DNA from: Pogostemon cablin
Lineage: Eukaryota; Streptophyta; Magnoliopsida; Lamiales; Lamiaceae
DNA: 64,000 nucleotides
Direction: 5' to 3'
Assembly: GCA_023678885.1 (NCBI GenBank)
Contig: CM042955.1
Span: 34,194,088-34,258,087, forward strand
Positions 61,188 to 64,000 of the stretch are shown here, one piece after another. The stretch's first letter is position 1, and the number at the start of each line of letters is the position of its first letter. The position numbers and the translations under genes are program-made. Under the pieces are notes generated by a model, which worked only from the letters and a program-made list of their open reading frames with translations, did not search any database and was not told where the DNA came from.

Positions 61188-63773
61188 TCATTTCTTCCAT
61201 GCTTTCTTTCCACGGAATTGATTGCCGGATCTCTTCTCTTGTTTCTTCTTGTATTGCCGAGTTTTCGTTATCTGGGATCTTTTGGCAATGAGTGGCATTT
61301 TCTTTTTGCGGTTTTTTTCCCGATTGCTCAAACCACCCGTCTGCTCAACAATGTTATGCGCAACACATTAAGAAAAGCACATAAGCACAACTTGAATTCT
61401 CTCTGTTGAATGTAGACAGATCTTCAAGAGTGGTGTAAATGAAATTTCTTACCAAGTAAACATACCTTATTTTGTTTCATAGCTGTACGAGACTGATATC
61501 TACCCCTCTCCTCCCTTGCTTCTCTCATCACCGCCAATCTCTCTTCCTTTGTTAATTTCCTCCGCGCCTGACATGCAGGTTCAAAAGCGTTACACCAATT
61601 ATTAACAAGATAAGAAATGTTACTTATATACGACTCAATCAAAAGACTCAAATCCAACTTCATTTTCAGCATCCTCTTGCATGTTAATTGTTAAAGCTTG
61701 GTACAAGCAACATTATAACACCAGTTATGTGTCAGCCGAGTTGGAAACGTCAAACTATAACCCATTTCAACTAATGAATCTTTACCCATTGACTCTCATA
61801 TATCTCTGAGTGAATGATAAAAAAGATAAGGAAGAAGGATCAGAAAATGAAAGCTGACCTCAAGTTTAGAGGCATCGACCCTCTTCATGCTAAGTTGGTT
61901 TGCGCTTGGAACCTTGAACCCGTGCTGGGTTAAGGCAGCATTGGCTTCCTTCTTAGCCTAATAAATAAGGCCAGTGAGATGCTAAATATTACTCAAAGAT
62001 TTATGATTCTTTAAGGCATCAATCCATAATTATAACTAAAAAAAACTTATCAATGCATATTTGATTCAGCATAATGAAAATGCAAACCTTCAGCTCTTTT
62101 ATTCTTTGGAAGTCCTCGTTAGAAAGAATTCCATCATTTGTCTCTGTAGAAGCATTCTGGGTTTCTCCAGCTAATTTCTTTAAAGCACGAAGGCTTTGAT
62201 TGGCAGCGTTCAGCTTCCCCTCAAAGTCAGAAAACTTCCTTTTCCTCGCTTTTAATTTATTGTTCTCAACATCAGCAACCTTTTCAAGACTGGTATCAGT
62301 TTTAGTTAAGCTAGACTCCTCATGCTCCTCATCAGCATTTCCCTCACTTTCTTCATCACTAATTTTGCCATCACCATCATCAAGGCAAATGTTAGCATCT
62401 TCATCAGACAGTTCAAAATCTTCATCGATTTCATCACTACCATCATCCATTTCAAGATCTGATTCACTAGGGCCACATTCATCACTTTCACCACTACCAC
62501 CATCCTCTTCAGGAAGATCAACATCATCATCTTCTTCATTATTGTCATTGTCGGACTCATCAGAAATCTCCCCAACTATGTCCTCATCTTCATCCAGTAG
62601 CTCAATGCCTGGGATACTGTCAGCCACATGCACTTCACCAAAGGCTTTGGGCCTGGCTTTTACATCAGCAGGCCTCCCTCTATCCTTCTTGACTAGTAGT
62701 GAAGGGCAAACCTGCAGAGAAGATTAATAAAAAACATCAGTCCTACATCAATTTAAAATCTGGTTTTGATAGATAACTTGCATGTACAAGTGTGTGCATA
62801 TGTGGAAGAGCAAGAGAGACTAGCCTCTCTAAATAATGTAAGAAGCGAACGGGCAGCTGAAGAAACTGATTTCTCATTTGACTTCCTATACAAGACAAGG
62901 TCTTGCAGCAAATCTTCTGTCATCAACTAAAGAGAGCAGAAAACAAAGAATAAAGTATCAGATTGGGATATGAAGGTCAGAGAAGGTCTACAAACACTTC
63001 AAGACTGTTCTGGAGTATACCAAAGGCATGCGTAGACATATTTCTCGAACTACATTCAGCCCAACAGTAATAGCCTGATGAGAGAAAATTGAGATGATCA
63101 AGATACAATCAACATAAGATAATTTTCTTAACAACACAATGGCACCTCAGGTCGTGAGCGGTCATGCACAAATTGGTTTACAATTTGCTTGAACAATGGT
63201 TCAACTGCATCAGGTGGTACCTAGCAAGAAAAAGTTCAAGAACTGAGCAAGAATATTTCAAGCCAGATATGACAAACTAATAAAGTCTAGAGAACAGAAA
63301 CAACATAAAACTAAGCGAATAATAAATGACAAAATGTTACCATTTCATGGCAGGCTTGAACAGCTGCTGCAAGCAGATTTGTGACATCTCGTTGATGTGG
63401 CTGCAAATGAATAAGAACAGGATCAGACAAACATCATGATAATTAGACTCCTGAATAGAAGTAATCTACCATACCTGAACATATTTCTGAAGATAAGTAT
63501 AGAAGTTCAACAAGATCAATTGGTGAAGGCCAACTGTACGAGCAATTACCTTAAGCATCATCATTTTTACCTGAAAATAATGAAGAGAATGAAAAGATGT
63601 GTAATATATTAAGATTTTTCTACAAAATGTAAACATATGCAAGTACTAAACTGATAAATAATTACTTCAAATCTTTCATTGCTAGACTGCAGACGAGAAA
63701 ACAGCTTTTCAGAGAAACCCTGAATGGAAAACTTGGTTAGCATCTCTTTAATAACATAATGAATTAATTAAAA

Positions 63774-63805
<32 letters not shown>

Positions 63806-63981
63806 TGATGATAAAATAAAATCATGCAAACCTGTGCATCTTTCAAATGGTTTAGTGGTGAGTGGTAGTTTAGGTTAGTTTTCTCAGAAGATAGACGTTG
63901 CTGCTTCTTCATGCTACGGATAACACGCTGCAGTTTTGCCTTTTTCTTCTTTTTGCTAGATACAGTACCCTTATGGTTTGC
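61188..63981 (-). CDS. SDA1: SDA1 homologue, C-terminal 522 codons (gene continues past window end)
   Basis: SDA1 is a nucleolar protein needed for late 60S subunit maturation and export. Exons in gene order: 63981-63832, 63719-63666, 63570-63475, 63400-63341, 63220-63146, 63074-63021, 62926-62825, 62711-62088, 61957-61859, 61567-61466, 61340-61188 (stop TGA at 61190-61188). Every exon length is a multiple of 3 and all introns are phase 0. Recognition: ITVGLNVVREICLRMP, VCPSLLVKKDRGRP...RPKAFGEV, ILSNEDFQRIKELK, ARRKLTKEERLAVMREARE, and a Lys/Arg-rich tail (KAWKK). The long exon holds an acidic Asp/Glu/Ser stretch of about 120 residues, usual in SDA1. The intron between 62926-62825 and 62711-62088 requires a GC donor (GAG|GCTAGT). 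The N-terminal part, including the SDA1/NUC130 region, lies beyond 64000. Confidence 0.93.
63773..63815. repeat. (ATA/ATG)n microsatellite in an SDA1 intron
   Basis: About twelve trinucleotide units (AATAATAAT then GATGATGAT) lie in the intron between the two most upstream exons seen. Confidence 0.9.
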
Positions 63982-64000
63982 CTAAATTTTCAAAAGAAAA

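Noticed and set aside
62200..62727. 175-codon plus-strand frame rich in Ser/Pro/Leu
   Set aside because: It is the antisense shadow of the acidic Asp/Glu exon of SDA1.

Overview
This is nuclear DNA from a plant, most likely a eudicot. Two host genes with many introns lie at the right end, and the left two thirds is a stack of nested Ty3/gypsy LTR retrotransposons of the Athila and Tat lineages. Non-autonomous DNA transposons, including several mariner/Stowaway-like MITEs with TA target duplications, are scattered throughout. The general feel of the repeats suggests Lamiales, but that is a weak guess.

Left (1-15017): an Athila-like element ('element 1', 3' part only, LTR 3547-5178) sits inside the gag of a Tat-lineage element ('element C', 5179-15017). 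Element C has PR, RT, two RNase H domains and integrase, then a 3.5-kb non-coding tail with three separate tandem-repeat arrays and a GC-rich block, then its own LTR. Next come two nested mariner-like elements (15223-16605).

Middle (16637-41100): four insertions are nested. A long-inverted-repeat DNA element is split by Athila-like 'element A' (18059-41056). A is split by Athila-like 'element B' (20159-34208). The 5' LTR of B is split by a solo LTR ('D', 20499-22240, with perfect 5-base target duplications). Element B has the full gag-PR-RT-RH-INT set plus a third ORF that appears to be spliced. Elements 1 and A both lack RT, RH, INT and the third ORF and share the same short C-terminal extension in their place, so they look like one pol-less lineage. 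All three Athila-like elements share non-coding signals: a hairpin block after the coding region, a duplicated 18-base motif, and a stem-loop just before the polypurine tract.

Right-middle (41101-52850): very AT-rich intergenic DNA with microsatellites, tandem duplications, MITEs and a palindromic CGGTAT array. I see no host gene here.

Right (53087-64000): two host genes on the minus strand. The first is an ABC1-family (UbiB/ADCK) atypical kinase that can be modelled completely in 15 coding exons. The second is the C-terminal 522 codons of the ribosome-biogenesis protein SDA1, which continues past the window end. Each gene needs one GC-AG intron to stay in frame. A pair of G-boxes lies upstream of the kinase gene.
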